A DNA stretch of 64,000 bases. Source: JBFHIZ01 sp041596215 (GTDB taxonomy: Bacteria; Bacillota; Clostridia; Lachnospirales; Lachnospiraceae). How positions within the stretch are numbered: the first letter of the stretch is position 1; each line of letters opens with the position of its first letter. Position numbers and translations under genes: made by a program. The stretch spans positions 62,001-126,000 of the forward strand of contig JBFHIZ010000002.1 in assembly GCA_041596215.1 (NCBI GenBank), read 5' to 3'. Shown here piece after piece: positions 53,806 to 61,624 of the stretch. Under the pieces are notes generated by a model, which was not told where the DNA came from, ran no database searches, and saw only the letters and a program-made list of their open reading frames with translations.

Positions 53806-54984
53806 CTAATGATGAAATAAACGCACTCCATTGCATACCATGACCATATCGTATTTATCGCAGCAAGCAATTACTGCATCGTCACGAATTGAACCGCCTG
53901 CTTGTGCGATATATTTCACACCACTTTGTTTTGCTCTTTCTATATTATCACTAAATGGAAAAAACGCATCCGATCCAAGGGCTACATGATCCATCTGATC
54001 TAACCATTCTCTTTTTTCTTTTTCTGTAAAAATCTCCGGTTGTTTTGAAAATACTTGTTGCCAGCAACCATCTTCTAAAACATCCTTATATGCCTCACCA
54101 ATATAATTATCAATAGCATTATCTCTAACCGCTCTTCCAATTCCTTCAATAAACGGCAAGTTTAATACTTTGGGGCATTGTCTTAATAACCAATTATCTG
54201 CTTTTTGTCCTGCCAAACGAGTACAATGAATTCTTGACTGCTGGCCAGCCCCTACTCCAATTGCCTGTCCATCTTTCGCATAACATACCGAGTTCGACTG
54301 GGTATATTTTAAAGTAATTAAGGCAATAAGTAAATCTATTTTTGAAGATTTAGGAATATTTTTATTTTTTGTCACAATATTATCCAACAATTCCATATTC
54401 ATTGGGATCTCATTTCTTCCCTGTTCAAAGGTGATTCCAAATACATCCTTTTGCTCAATTTTTTCAGGAATATATTCTGGGTCAACCTGAATCACATTAT
54501 AATTTCCCTTTTTCTTCTCTTTTAATATTGCTAACGCTTCCGGTTCATACCCTGGTGCTATTACCCCATCTGATACCTCTCGCTTTATTATTCTTGCAGT
54601 TTGCACATCACAAATATCGGATAATGATACAAAATCTCCAAAAGATGACATTCGATCTGCACCCCTTGCTCTTGCATAAGCACATGCAAGTGGGGATAAT
54701 TCACCCAAATCATCTACCCAGTAAATTTTGGCTAATGTTTCAGATAATGGAAGTCCAACTGCAGCTCCTGCGGGTGAAACATGTTTAAAGGAAGTTGCCG
54801 CTGGTAATCCAGTTGCCTCTTTTAATTCTTTTACCAATTGCCAACCATTTAATGCATCCATAAAATTAATATAACCTGGTTTCCCACATAATACTTTGAT
54901 TGGCAATTCTTGTCCATTTTTCATTTTGATTTTTGCTGGTTTTTGCTGTGGATTACATCCATATTTCAACTCTAATTCCTTCAT
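53806..54984 (-). CDS. AICAR formyltransferase (stand-alone, PurH-like domain)
   Basis: 392 residues. Formylates AICAR to FAICAR with 10-formyl-THF, the penultimate purine step. The catalytic Lys-His pair is in SFKHVSPAGAA at about 67-77; LKYTQSNSVCYAKDGQAIGVGAGQQSRIHC and SDAFFPFSDNI are typical of the PurH transformylase domain. The IMP-cyclohydrolase domain of normal bifunctional PurH is missing; a separate cyclohydrolase is encoded just upstream. Confidence 0.92.
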   Translation of the reverse strand: MKELELKYGCNPQQKPAKIKMKNGQELPIKVLCGKPGYINFMDALNGWQLVKELKEATGLPAATSFKHVSPAGAAVGLPLSETLAKIYWVDDLGELSPLACAYARARGADRMSSFGDFVSLSDICDVQTARIIKREVSDGVIAPGYEPEALAILKEKKKGNYNVIQVDPEYIPEKIEQKDVFGITFEQGRNEIPMNMELLDNIVTKNKNIPKSSKIDLLIALITLKYTQSNSVCYAKDGQAIGVGAGQQSRIHCTRLAGQKADNWLLRQCPKVLNLPFIEGIGRAVRDNAIDNYIGEAYKDVLEDGCWQQVFSKQPEIFTEKEKREWLDQMDHVALGSDAFFPFSDNIERAKQSGVKYIAQAGGSIRDDAVIACCDKYDMVMVCNGVRLFHH

Positions 54985-55022
54985 TTTTACCCTCCGTTTT
55001 TGTGTAATTCTTTCCTTCCAAT

Positions 55023-55736
55023 CTATTTATTTTTATTTACTATACGTGTTTCTTTTTCTCCTGTTTCAAGATTGATGTAACGAACAAATAAAGAAACTTT
55101 ATTTTTCTCATGTAAGTAATTCCAAAGATAGTCTGTAAAATCATCAATACTACCCTCTATCGAAACCCATGTTGGTTCCCCTTCAAAACTTGGTAATGGA
55201 TCTCCATCTTGTTTATAAGTATGAATAAAATGTCCCTCTCCATCGATTGGATTTTCATATGCAAATGTATATCGATTTGCTGCCTTCGAATTCCCATTAT
55301 TACTTTTCAATATTGACATTGCATAATTAAATTTATCTTTTTCTATATGTAAAATACCAGAAATTCTAGGTGTGAAATTTGGTGCATCTGGTTCAAACGT
55401 ACGTTGACGTAAAGATTGTTCAAAGGTATATTGTTTATCCAATCCTTCGTAAATTGTATCTGTTTGATCTCCATTTGTAACAATCGTCTTATTTCCTATT
55501 ACACGTACTGGAGCATAAATAATCAAACTCGGGTCCTCCATTTTTGATGGATCAAATGCTTCCGTACGAATACCTTCTCCCTCTTTAACAAAAATACGAT
55601 TTCTACTATTTACACTTCTCCCCATAATAAAATATGCCGCTACTGCAAATTTACCATCCTTTGACTTTCCTAAAACAATTCCTCTTCCAGGATATGTGTT
55701 TTGGGACAACTCTACATCCATTTTCTTTAATTCCAT
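55023..55736 (-). CDS. purO: IMP cyclohydrolase (PurO-like)
   Basis: 237 residues. Resembles the archaeal-type IMP cyclohydrolase, which closes FAICAR to IMP. The N-terminus NTYPGRGIVLGKSKDGKFAVAAYFIMGRSVNSRNR is the family's Ntn-like core. The start at 55736 follows AAAGGAG; the longer frame to 55991 would translate the riboswitch. First gene of an operon with AICAR formyltransferase and TcdA, together replacing bifunctional PurH. Confidence 0.88.
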   Translation of the reverse strand: MELKKMDVELSQNTYPGRGIVLGKSKDGKFAVAAYFIMGRSVNSRNRIFVKEGEGIRTEAFDPSKMEDPSLIIYAPVRVIGNKTIVTNGDQTDTIYEGLDKQYTFEQSLRQRTFEPDAPNFTPRISGILHIEKDKFNYAMSILKSNNGNSKAANRYTFAYENPIDGEGHFIHTYKQDGDPLPSFEGEPTWVSIEGSIDDFTDYLWNYLHEKNKVSLFVRYINLETGEKETRIVNKNK

Positions 55737-55774
55737 TTCGTTCTCCTTTACCAATGCATTCCTTTTTAAGCAAC

Positions 55775-55890
55775 AAAAAAACCGGCACTCCGAGCTTATA
55801 TGCCCAGACGGTCGGCTATCATTCAAAACTACACTCCCTGTGGTTACTTCCACTTCCGTCAGTCGTGTAAACAATCTATCGATTGTATGA
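55775..55890 (-). promoter_or_regulatory. ZTP/ZMP riboswitch (pfl motif)
   Basis: The conserved blocks are visible on the minus strand: CGACTGACGGAAG, CCACAGGGAG and CCGTCTGGGCA (55801-55811), followed by a weak hairpin and T7 at 55775-55781. ZMP is AICAR monophosphate, the substrate of the encoded formyltransferase, so induction of this operon when folate is short makes sense. Confidence 0.93.
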
Positions 55891-55899
55891 ACTATTCTT

Positions 55900-55928
55900 A
55901 TCATAGCATCATTCATACTATGAGACAA
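55900..55928 (-). promoter_or_regulatory. promoter of the ZTP riboswitch operon
   Basis: TTGTCT and TATGAT on the minus strand, 17-base spacer, ten bases after the Fur-family stop codon. Confidence 0.6.
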
Positions 55929-55938
55929 TACCTGATTT

Positions 55939-56364
55939 TTATTTTTGACAAGTATCACAAATTCCATATAAATATAGACTATGTCCATCAATTGAAAAGC
56001 CTGTTTTTTCCTCTAGCTCTTTTGCATATGCTTCAATTGGACAACTATTTATCGTAAGGATTTTCTTGCATTTTTTACAAACTAAATAATGACAATGTTT
56101 TTTACTCTGTAAAGCAAATAATTTACGTCCATCCTCAAAAATACTAATTTTATTTACTAAGTTTGCCTCAGTAAATAATTCTAACGATCGATATATTGTA
56201 GACAAATCTATCCCTATGTGTTTATTTCTTAGCAAATCATGTAAATCTTCTGCAGATATCGGTTGATCTGCTAGTGCTAACTCTTCAAGAACTGAAATTC
56301 GTCCTTTTGTCACTTTCAACTGATGCTCTTTTAATTCATTTTTCCAAATTTCTTTCGTACTCAT
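55939..56364 (-). CDS. Fur-family metalloregulator (probably Zur)
   Basis: 141 residues. Winged-helix domain with IDLSTIYRSLELFTEANLV at about 55-73, then the dimerisation domain with HCHYLVCKKC and GICDTC, the two CxxC structural zinc sites. The start at 56364 follows GGGAG. It is last in the operon with a ZnuABC-like transporter, which suggests it is the zinc regulator; PerR or Fur cannot be excluded from sequence. Confidence 0.87.
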   Translation of the reverse strand: MSTKEIWKNELKEHQLKVTKGRISVLEELALADQPISAEDLHDLLRNKHIGIDLSTIYRSLELFTEANLVNKISIFEDGRKLFALQSKKHCHYLVCKKCKKILTINSCPIEAYAKELEEKTGFSIDGHSLYLYGICDTCQK

Positions 56365-56375
56365 ACCAACTCCCA

Positions 56376-57206
56376 CTATGCGTTTTTTTGACGTGTCCGC
56401 TTTTCCAACATATTATGAACCCAATAAAAAAGAAAATAAGTCGATACCGCTAGTAATACAATACTTGCACCAGCTGGAATATTTAAATAATAAGAAATAC
56501 CCAATCCAAAGGTACTAAAAAACAGTCCAAATCCAATAGCAATATAAATACGAGTTTTCATTTTATTCGATAAGAAACTAGCAATTGCTGCTGGTGCTGT
56601 TAATAAAGAAATCACCAGAATAATTCCTGCAACGCGAATTAATGCGACCACAGTAATTGCAATTAATAATAATAAAATATATTCAAGTCGTTCCGTATTA
56701 ACACCTAGAATCCAAATAAATTCTTCATCAAATAAAAATCCCTTAACATAAGTAAATAATGTCCAAATTGTAATTGTAACCACACCTGTTAATATTGTCA
56801 TTTGTAATAAATCAGCATGAGTAACTGCAAGAATATTTCCAAATAAATAAGAATTCATATCCGGTGGATAGCTTGGCATTTTTGCTAGAAACAAAATTCC
56901 TAATGCCATTCCAAAAGACCAAAATAATCCAATTAAAATATCCGCCTGTATTCCACCTTTTCTTTTGATTCGTCCAATTCCCAAAGCCGATAGCATCGCA
57001 AATGCAAATGCTCCTAAAATAGGCTCAAATCCTAATAAATAACCTAATCCAACACCACCATATGCTGTATGTGCAATTCCACCAGTCATCATAATCATTT
57101 TTTTCTCCACGATAATGACACCCATAATTCCACATATAATACTTGCCAATATACCTGCAAGAAATGCATTTTGTAAAAATTCATATGTAAATATTGCTTT
57201 TATCAT
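56376..57206 (-). CDS. metal ABC transporter permease (ZnuB/MntB-like)
   Basis: 276 residues with seven to nine membrane segments. ABC-3 family features: AFLAGILASIICGIMGVIIVEKKMIMMTGGIAHTAYGGVGLGYLLG near the N-terminus and the RVAGIILVISLLTAPAAIASFLS segment. It overlaps the ATPase gene by four bases. Confidence 0.9.
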   Translation of the reverse strand: MIKAIFTYEFLQNAFLAGILASIICGIMGVIIVEKKMIMMTGGIAHTAYGGVGLGYLLGFEPILGAFAFAMLSALGIGRIKRKGGIQADILIGLFWSFGMALGILFLAKMPSYPPDMNSYLFGNILAVTHADLLQMTILTGVVTITIWTLFTYVKGFLFDEEFIWILGVNTERLEYILLLLIAITVVALIRVAGIILVISLLTAPAAIASFLSNKMKTRIYIAIGFGLFFSTFGLGISYYLNIPAGASIVLLAVSTYFLFYWVHNMLEKRTRQKNA

Positions 57207-57976
57207 TCTTTAATCTCCCCGTGATTATGGTCTCCTAGTACCCGATGTGGTATTCCGTGAGCAATTAAATCAATTGGACAACCATATAAATCTCTGACCG
57301 CCTCCGGTGTTAACGATGGTTTTCCATGATAAACTAATGAGTGATTTAAACACGCAATACTCTTTACATTTGATGAAATTGCCATTGTATCGTGTGTTAC
57401 CATCAATATTGTTTTTTCCTGATTTAGTTGTGCTAAGATCATATATATTTCTTCTCTTGATTTAGCATCTACATTTGCAGTTGGTTCATCAAGAATCAAT
57501 AATTCAGGTTCCACAGTAAGTGCCCTTGCAATTAAAACTTTCTGAAATTCACCACCTGACAATTCTTCCATTTGTCGGTTCCTATACTCTTTGAGCCCAA
57601 CGAATTCAAGCTGTTTTGTCGCAATTTCAATATCTTCCTTTGTATAATGGTAAAATGGTCGAATCTTTTTTTTCGTTCTTCCTGTCAATACTACCTCTAA
57701 TACAGAAATTGGAAATTCCCGATTTGCATGCGAAAGTTGTGGCACATATCCGATTGTATTTCCATGTTCTCTTATTGGTGCTCCAAATAATTTTATTTCA
57801 CCTTTTGTGATGGGTACAATTCCTAAAATCGACTTAAGAAATGTTGTTTTTCCGCCACCATTTGGTCCAATTATCCCTAAATATTCTCCTTGCTTTACTT
57901 CCAAATTAATTTGCGATAGCACCTGAATTTTCCCATAGTATACAGATAAATTTTTAACTGAAATTACGTTTTTCAT
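57203..57976 (-). CDS. metal ABC transporter ATPase (ZnuC/MntA-like)
   Basis: 257 residues. Walker A IGPNGGGKTT near 36-45, signature LSGGEFQKV, Walker B LLILDEPTANVD, switch His MVTHD. The C-terminal HRVLGDHNHGEI tail is His-containing. It starts directly after the binding-protein stop codon. Confidence 0.9.
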   Translation of the reverse strand: MKNVISVKNLSVYYGKIQVLSQINLEVKQGEYLGIIGPNGGGKTTFLKSILGIVPITKGEIKLFGAPIREHGNTIGYVPQLSHANREFPISVLEVVLTGRTKKKIRPFYHYTKEDIEIATKQLEFVGLKEYRNRQMEELSGGEFQKVLIARALTVEPELLILDEPTANVDAKSREEIYMILAQLNQEKTILMVTHDTMAISSNVKSIACLNHSLVYHGKPSLTPEAVRDLYGCPIDLIAHGIPHRVLGDHNHGEIKE

Positions 57977-58852
57977 TTAGTTCATTCCCTCTATGATTTT
58001 CTTTGCCATTTCTTCCATATTATCCAAATAATCTGCTGCAAGTGGAGCAAGTTCAACTGCATTCCCATCAATTTCTGCTGCAAAAGCTTCCGATTGTTTG
58101 CTATCTACTTCTGCTTGATAAAAAACAGTATGAATATTCTTTTCCTTCGCAATATCGATAATTTCCTGTAAATGTGTTACGGTTGCTTCTTTTCCTTCCT
58201 CTTCCAATGAATACATAGTCAACCCGTACTCCTCTGCAAAATATCCAAACGATGGATGATAAGTAATAAAGCTTGATGCGTTACTATTTTCGAACATTTC
58301 ACTTATTATCATACTTTTCGTTTCTATTTCTTCTATATATTTATCCTTATTTTCCTCATAATACGTTCTATTTTTTTCATCTAATAAAGAAATCTTTTCT
58401 GTAATAATTTCAACCATTACTTTTGCACGATTTAGCGAAAGCCATATATGTGGATCTCGTCCTCCTGCCTCAAAATATCGGTCCTCATATACCTCCGCTA
58501 CCAATTCATGTAAATTAATTAAATCCGTATCCTCTCCAATTTTTGAAATAATATTAGCATCTTCTGCTGGAACTCCAATTGCAAAGTATAAATCTGCATC
58601 TTGAAAGAAAGACATCGTTTCTGGTGTCGGTTCATATGTTTCTGGGCTCATTCCTGGTGGAATCATTGTAATAATATGCACTTTATCTCCACAAATCGCA
58701 CGAACGAAAGTCTCTTCCGGAATAATAGAAACTGCAACAATAAGCTTTTCGCTCTCTTCTTTCACCTCATTTTCACTCTGCTCATTCGTACAGCCTTGTA
58801 CAAATAATAGAATTGCTATAATTAATAAAAAAATATATTTTCTCTGTTTCAT
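57977..58852 (-). CDS. metal-binding lipoprotein (ZnuA/TroA-like, cluster A-I)
   Basis: 291 residues. Lipobox LFVQGC (Cys about 21), then a cluster A-I fold. Metal-site positions: DPHIWL and TYHPSFGYFAEEYGL retain His, but the first site reads SPETYEPTP where SPHxYEP is usual, so one His ligand is missing. There is no His-rich loop. The metal (zinc or manganese) is therefore uncertain. First gene of the operon with permease, ATPase and Fur-family regulator. Confidence 0.87.
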   Translation of the reverse strand: MKQRKYIFLLIIAILLFVQGCTNEQSENEVKEESEKLIVAVSIIPEETFVRAICGDKVHIITMIPPGMSPETYEPTPETMSFFQDADLYFAIGVPAEDANIISKIGEDTDLINLHELVAEVYEDRYFEAGGRDPHIWLSLNRAKVMVEIITEKISLLDEKNRTYYEENKDKYIEEIETKSMIISEMFENSNASSFITYHPSFGYFAEEYGLTMYSLEEEGKEATVTHLQEIIDIAKEKNIHTVFYQAEVDSKQSEAFAAEIDGNAVELAPLAADYLDNMEEMAKKIIEGMN

Positions 58853-58862
58853 AATACCTCCT

Positions 58863-58889
58863 TATTGCAATTGATTTGCATTTGCATTT
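58863..58889. promoter_or_regulatory. possible metalloregulator operator before the znuA-like gene
   Basis: TGCAAATGCAAA direct repeat running into TGCAA-N5-TTGCA inverted repeat, lying just downstream of the promoter. It does not match the standard Firmicutes Zur consensus that I know. Confidence 0.3.
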
Positions 58890-58895
58890 ATCTAC

Positions 58896-58924
58896 AGTTT
58901 ATCTCTTTTATATTTTTTAGTCAA
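58896..58924 (-). promoter_or_regulatory. promoter of the metal transporter operon
   Basis: TTGACT and TAAACT on the minus strand, 17-base spacer. The rest of 58925-59055 shows nothing I can support. Confidence 0.6.
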
Positions 58925-59055
58925 CCCTTCTTACTCGACAAAAAACTAGTTCCTCAAAAAGATAAAGTCCATATTTCTAATCATTTTTGAGAAACCAGTT
59001 CAAAACTGCACCATATTTGAACAATGCAAGATCTTATATTTAAATATACTTTCAA

Positions 59056-59418
59056 TTATACTTCAAACCCTCTGCCTCTTCCTCTTGCATGGCATCCATT
59101 ACCTGGACAACCCGTTTCAAAATCACCACAAAGTTGATATTCTCCTCCTGAAATCAATAGCACTTTTCCTTCCACGATTGACGCAGCAATTTTTTTTCTT
59201 GCACTATTATAGATTCCTTGTACCGTTGTTCTCGCTACATTCATTTGCTTTGCACATTGTTCTTGATTGTATCCTGCATGGTCTATCAATCGTATCGTTT
59301 CATATTCATCTACTGTCATTTGAACGACTCCATTGGAATGATTTGCTGCACCTAATGGTCCAAATTTTGTAACTCCTGGCATTCCACATACATTTCTCCA
59401 TTTCATTGGTCTTGGCAT
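59056..59418 (-). CDS. DUF134 helix-turn-helix protein
   Basis: 120 residues. Begins PRPMKWRNVCGMPGVTKFGP, the DUF134 hallmark. The sigma-70 region-4-like helix-turn-helix is MTVDEYETIRLIDHAGYNQEQCAKQMNVARTTVQGIYNSARKKIA. The C-terminus has CPGNGCHARGRGRG. Probably DNA-binding. Members commonly neighbour DUF5320 and NifX/NifB-like genes. It is the second gene of a pair with the DUF5320-like gene. Confidence 0.87.
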   Translation of the reverse strand: MPRPMKWRNVCGMPGVTKFGPLGAANHSNGVVQMTVDEYETIRLIDHAGYNQEQCAKQMNVARTTVQGIYNSARKKIAASIVEGKVLLISGGEYQLCGDFETGCPGNGCHARGRGRGFEV

Positions 59419-59438
59419 TATTTTCTCCTTTAGAACAC

Positions 59439-59466
59439 GAAATAACCAGCATTCACTGGCTATTTC
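59439..59466. repeat. intercistronic hairpin between DUF5320-like and DUF134 genes
   Basis: GAAATA-a-CCAG, six-base loop, CTGG-c-TATTTC. On the minus (coding) strand it is not followed by T residues, so it is more likely an mRNA stability or ribosome-site element than a terminator. Confidence 0.5.
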
Positions 59467-59474
59467 ATGGTTTT

Positions 59475-59777
59475 TTAATCCATTAAATCTAATTCATTTT
59501 GAATACGCGTTAATTGATTTTCTAAATATACTTTTCGTTCTTCTTTCGATTGATTATTACGAAGTATCGATGAATTATTGTTTATATTTCGTCTTAGGCC
59601 TTGACCACATCCTCTTCGTCTGCCTAATCCCAAACCAATTCCTATGCCAGCTCCTATTCCTGCTCCATAACCAATCCCGCGTTTCAAGTTACTTACTACA
59701 TTTGGATTACAAGTTCCTAATCCTCTTCCTGTCATACTTCCTTGACCTAATGGTCCTGTTGCGTCTCCTCTTGGCAT
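59475..59777 (-). CDS. DUF5320-like Gly/Arg-rich small protein
   Basis: 100 residues. Begins PRGDATGPLGQGSMTGRGLGTCNP, then a glycine-rich GIGYGAGIGAGIGIGLGLGRRRGCGQG stretch and a C-terminal coiled-coil-like tail (KEERKVYLENQLTRIQNELDLM). This matches DUF5320 proteins, which accompany iron-molybdenum-cofactor-type proteins. The start at 59777 follows AGGAGG; the longer frame begins inside the operator. First gene of the DUF5320-DUF134 pair. Confidence 0.82.
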   Translation of the reverse strand: MPRGDATGPLGQGSMTGRGLGTCNPNVVSNLKRGIGYGAGIGAGIGIGLGLGRRRGCGQGLRRNINNNSSILRNNQSKEERKVYLENQLTRIQNELDLMD

Positions 59778-59807
59778 CTTTTTTCCTCCTAATCTATTTT
59801 TATTTAT

Positions 59808-59860
59808 TGACATATGTCATTTACTAATTAAAGTATACTTTCTTTTTTGACATATGTCAA
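59808..59860. promoter_or_regulatory. twin 12-bp palindromes (TGACATATGTCA) at the DUF5320 promoter
   Basis: Perfect palindrome TGACATATGTCA occurs at 59808-59819 and again at 59848-59859, with centres 40 bases apart. The upstream copy contains the -35 box and the downstream copy lies just past the expected transcription start. This looks like a two-site repressor operator. Confidence 0.7.
59832..59860 (-). promoter_or_regulatory. promoter of DUF5320-DUF134
   Basis: TTGACA and TATACT on the minus strand, 17-base spacer; the -35 is half of the upstream palindrome. Confidence 0.75.
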
Positions 59861-59870
59861 TAACCTTTTT

Positions 59871-60773
59871 CTATTTTACCCAATGTTTTATACTTTCTTC
59901 TTCTAAAAAATCATCCTCAGCTTTTAAATAATCATTTTCTTCCTCATAGAATTCTTTATACGCAATCTTTCCTTTTTGAGAATAGCTTTTTCCAAAACAT
60001 AAATAATAGAGAATAAGAAGCAAAAAAATACTGATGCATAGAATTAATTCTGTCACAATTCTAGAATCGTAACTTTTGAGCCCTCTTTTTGATAAATATC
60101 TTATCAATAGACCGACATAAGACCATACCATTGCTAGTCCAAATACAGGGTCTCGTCCTATTATTATCATTATTATCGTAAGAATTGCGAGAAAACAAAC
60201 AAGAAGAATCATCCAAAACATCAAATTTCCTTCAAATAGGTTTCCGAAATTTTTTTGCAAAAACAAAGAAATATTAACAACGGTTAAAAAAACAATCCAC
60301 CCATAATAAATACTGAATGGAACACGTAGAAAAATAATATCTTCCGTATCCAGATTTTCTTTTTTTATACGCAAGTCAATCAAAGCCAAACAAAATAAAA
60401 GCACAAAGACAAAAAGCATTGAAAACATTATTAATCCATAATACCAAGATATATATAATCCAACATTCAAAATTGCAGAAATAACAAAAATAATGGAAAC
60501 TTCATTGTACATATCTGTTTTCTCATTTGCTTCAATAGAATGAACGGATTTCAAAAAGTAAACTATATATGTAAATAAGAAAAAATATATCCCACCCCAA
60601 ATACAAAAAGTCAATGGAATTGGAACAAATAAATTAAAATTGTAGTACAACATATCTCCAATAGATGCACCATTTATTTGTAAGATTTTCGACAATATGT
60701 GAATTCCTGTCATTAAAATGAATGCTATCATAACAAATACTCTAATTCTTATGCTTATTCTCTTTTTCTTCAT
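59871..60773 (-). CDS. polytopic membrane protein, TspO/MBR-like
   Basis: 300 residues with about eight or nine membrane segments. The segment FVPIPLTFCIWGGIYFFLF and the later PFSIYYGWIVFLTVVNISLFL resemble the larger tryptophan-rich sensory (TspO/MBR-type) proteins, though the similarity is weak. The C-terminal tail is acidic. Translated from GGGGAGG. No operon partner on this strand. Function unknown. Confidence 0.55.
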   Translation of the reverse strand: MKKKRISIRIRVFVMIAFILMTGIHILSKILQINGASIGDMLYYNFNLFVPIPLTFCIWGGIYFFLFTYIVYFLKSVHSIEANEKTDMYNEVSIIFVISAILNVGLYISWYYGLIMFSMLFVFVLLFCLALIDLRIKKENLDTEDIIFLRVPFSIYYGWIVFLTVVNISLFLQKNFGNLFEGNLMFWMILLVCFLAILTIIMIIIGRDPVFGLAMVWSYVGLLIRYLSKRGLKSYDSRIVTELILCISIFLLLILYYLCFGKSYSQKGKIAYKEFYEEENDYLKAEDDFLEEESIKHWVK

Positions 60774-60917
60774 ATGCTTTCCTCCCCTTTATGTAAGCAA
60801 TAAACAAAAAGAAGCCTTCGCCGATTAGTATAGGTCTTCTTAAATATTCTTTTGTGAGTTGATTATATGAAATATCAATTTGATTGTCAAACCTCTCGCC
60901 CGTTTCAAACGGAAACA

Positions 60918-60945
60918 TTGACATATTCTATCAATCGATTATACT
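60918..60945 (+). promoter_or_regulatory. promoter of the DtxR-family gene
   Basis: TTGACA and TATACT with a 16-base spacer. Confidence 0.75.
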
Positions 60946-60950
60946 AGTAA

Positions 60951-60976
60951 TTAGTTATAACTAATTATAGTTAGCT
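60951..60976. promoter_or_regulatory. DtxR-type operator at the regulator's own promoter
   Basis: Perfect palindrome TTAGTTATAACTAA (60951-60964), overlapped by an 18-base element (60959-60976) that matches the feoA-feoB operator at 15 of 18 positions. It covers the expected transcription start, implying autoregulation. Confidence 0.6.
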
Positions 60977-60998
60977 TTTCATAAGAAAGGATTGTTCA

Positions 60999-61382
60999 AT
61001 GGAACTTCATGAATCTGGTGAAATGTATTTAGAAACCATACTTATTTTATCAAAACGTATTCCCGTTGTTCGGGCAATAGACATTAGTGAGGAACTTCAG
61101 TATTCCAAACCTAGTGTAAGTAGAGCGCTAAAATTATTAGAAAAAGAAGAGTATATTTCTTTTGACAAAAACAAATTTATTTCGTTAACAAAAAAAGGAT
61201 CTTTCATGGCAGAAAAAATGTATAGTAGACATCAAGTTCTCTCTTGCGCTTTAAAAGCATTAGGTGTAGATGAAACTACCGCAAATCAAGATGCCTGTCG
61301 AATCGAGCATGTAATTAGTGATTTATCCTATAATAAAATAAAAGCACATTTTCCTTCTTGTTTAGAAAAGGAAACGCAATAA
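60999..61382 (+). CDS. DtxR/MntR-family metal-dependent repressor
   Basis: 127 residues, short for the family, comprising the winged helix (SGEMYLETILILSK…DISEELQYSKPSVSRALKLLEKEEYI) and the dimerisation/metal domain (SRHQVLSCALKALGV…DACRIEHVIS). The CRIEH motif and the Met of GEMYL match DtxR-type metal ligands. No SH3-like third domain. Its location opposite feoAB and shared operators point to ferrous-iron control. A terminator overlaps the stop codon. Confidence 0.88.
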   Translation: MELHESGEMYLETILILSKRIPVVRAIDISEELQYSKPSVSRALKLLEKEEYISFDKNKFISLTKKGSFMAEKMYSRHQVLSCALKALGVDETTANQDACRIEHVISDLSYNKIKAHFPSCLEKETQ

Positions 61383-61419
61383 TTCGAACTTACAATCAAA
61401 TTATCGCGTTTCCTTTTTC
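61370..61419 (+). terminator. terminator after the DtxR-family gene
   Basis: GGAAACGC-ATAATT pairs with AATTAT-GCGTTTCC, followed by TTTTTC. The stop codon lies in the 5' arm. Confidence 0.8.
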
Positions 61420-61443
61420 TATTTTTATTCTTTTTTTATATCA

Positions 61444-61602
61444 TTATTCATCTTTTGGTTCATGACACATTCCAGCACTAGCGCAACTTCCACAAGAACT
61501 TCCACAACCTGTGCATCCATTTTTTTTATTTCTTCGAATGGAGCGAATAGCTAAAAATATCCAAATAATCAATATTGCAATCATACCTATTGTAATCCAC
61601 AT
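61444..61602 (-). CDS. FeoB-associated Cys-rich membrane protein
   Basis: 52 residues. One membrane segment (WITIGMIAILIIWIFLAI), a short basic stretch, then a Cys/Gly/Ser tail CTGCGSSCGSCASAGMC. This is the layout of the small partner found after feoB in many Firmicutes. Translated from AGGAGG. It follows feoB by 22 bases and likely belongs to the Feo complex. Confidence 0.87.
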   Translation of the reverse strand: MWITIGMIAILIIWIFLAIRSIRRNKKNGCTGCGSSCGSCASAGMCHEPKDE

Positions 61603-61624
61603 ATATATCCTCCTAACGTTTCTA

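Noticed and set aside
55737..55991. 85-codon extension of the IMP cyclohydrolase
   Set aside because: It would translate the ZTP riboswitch and extend into the Fur-family gene; the internal ATG has a good ribosome site.
60742..60924. 60-codon frame upstream of the TspO-like gene
   Set aside because: It overlaps the start of that gene and the DtxR promoter area; no ribosome site or family features.
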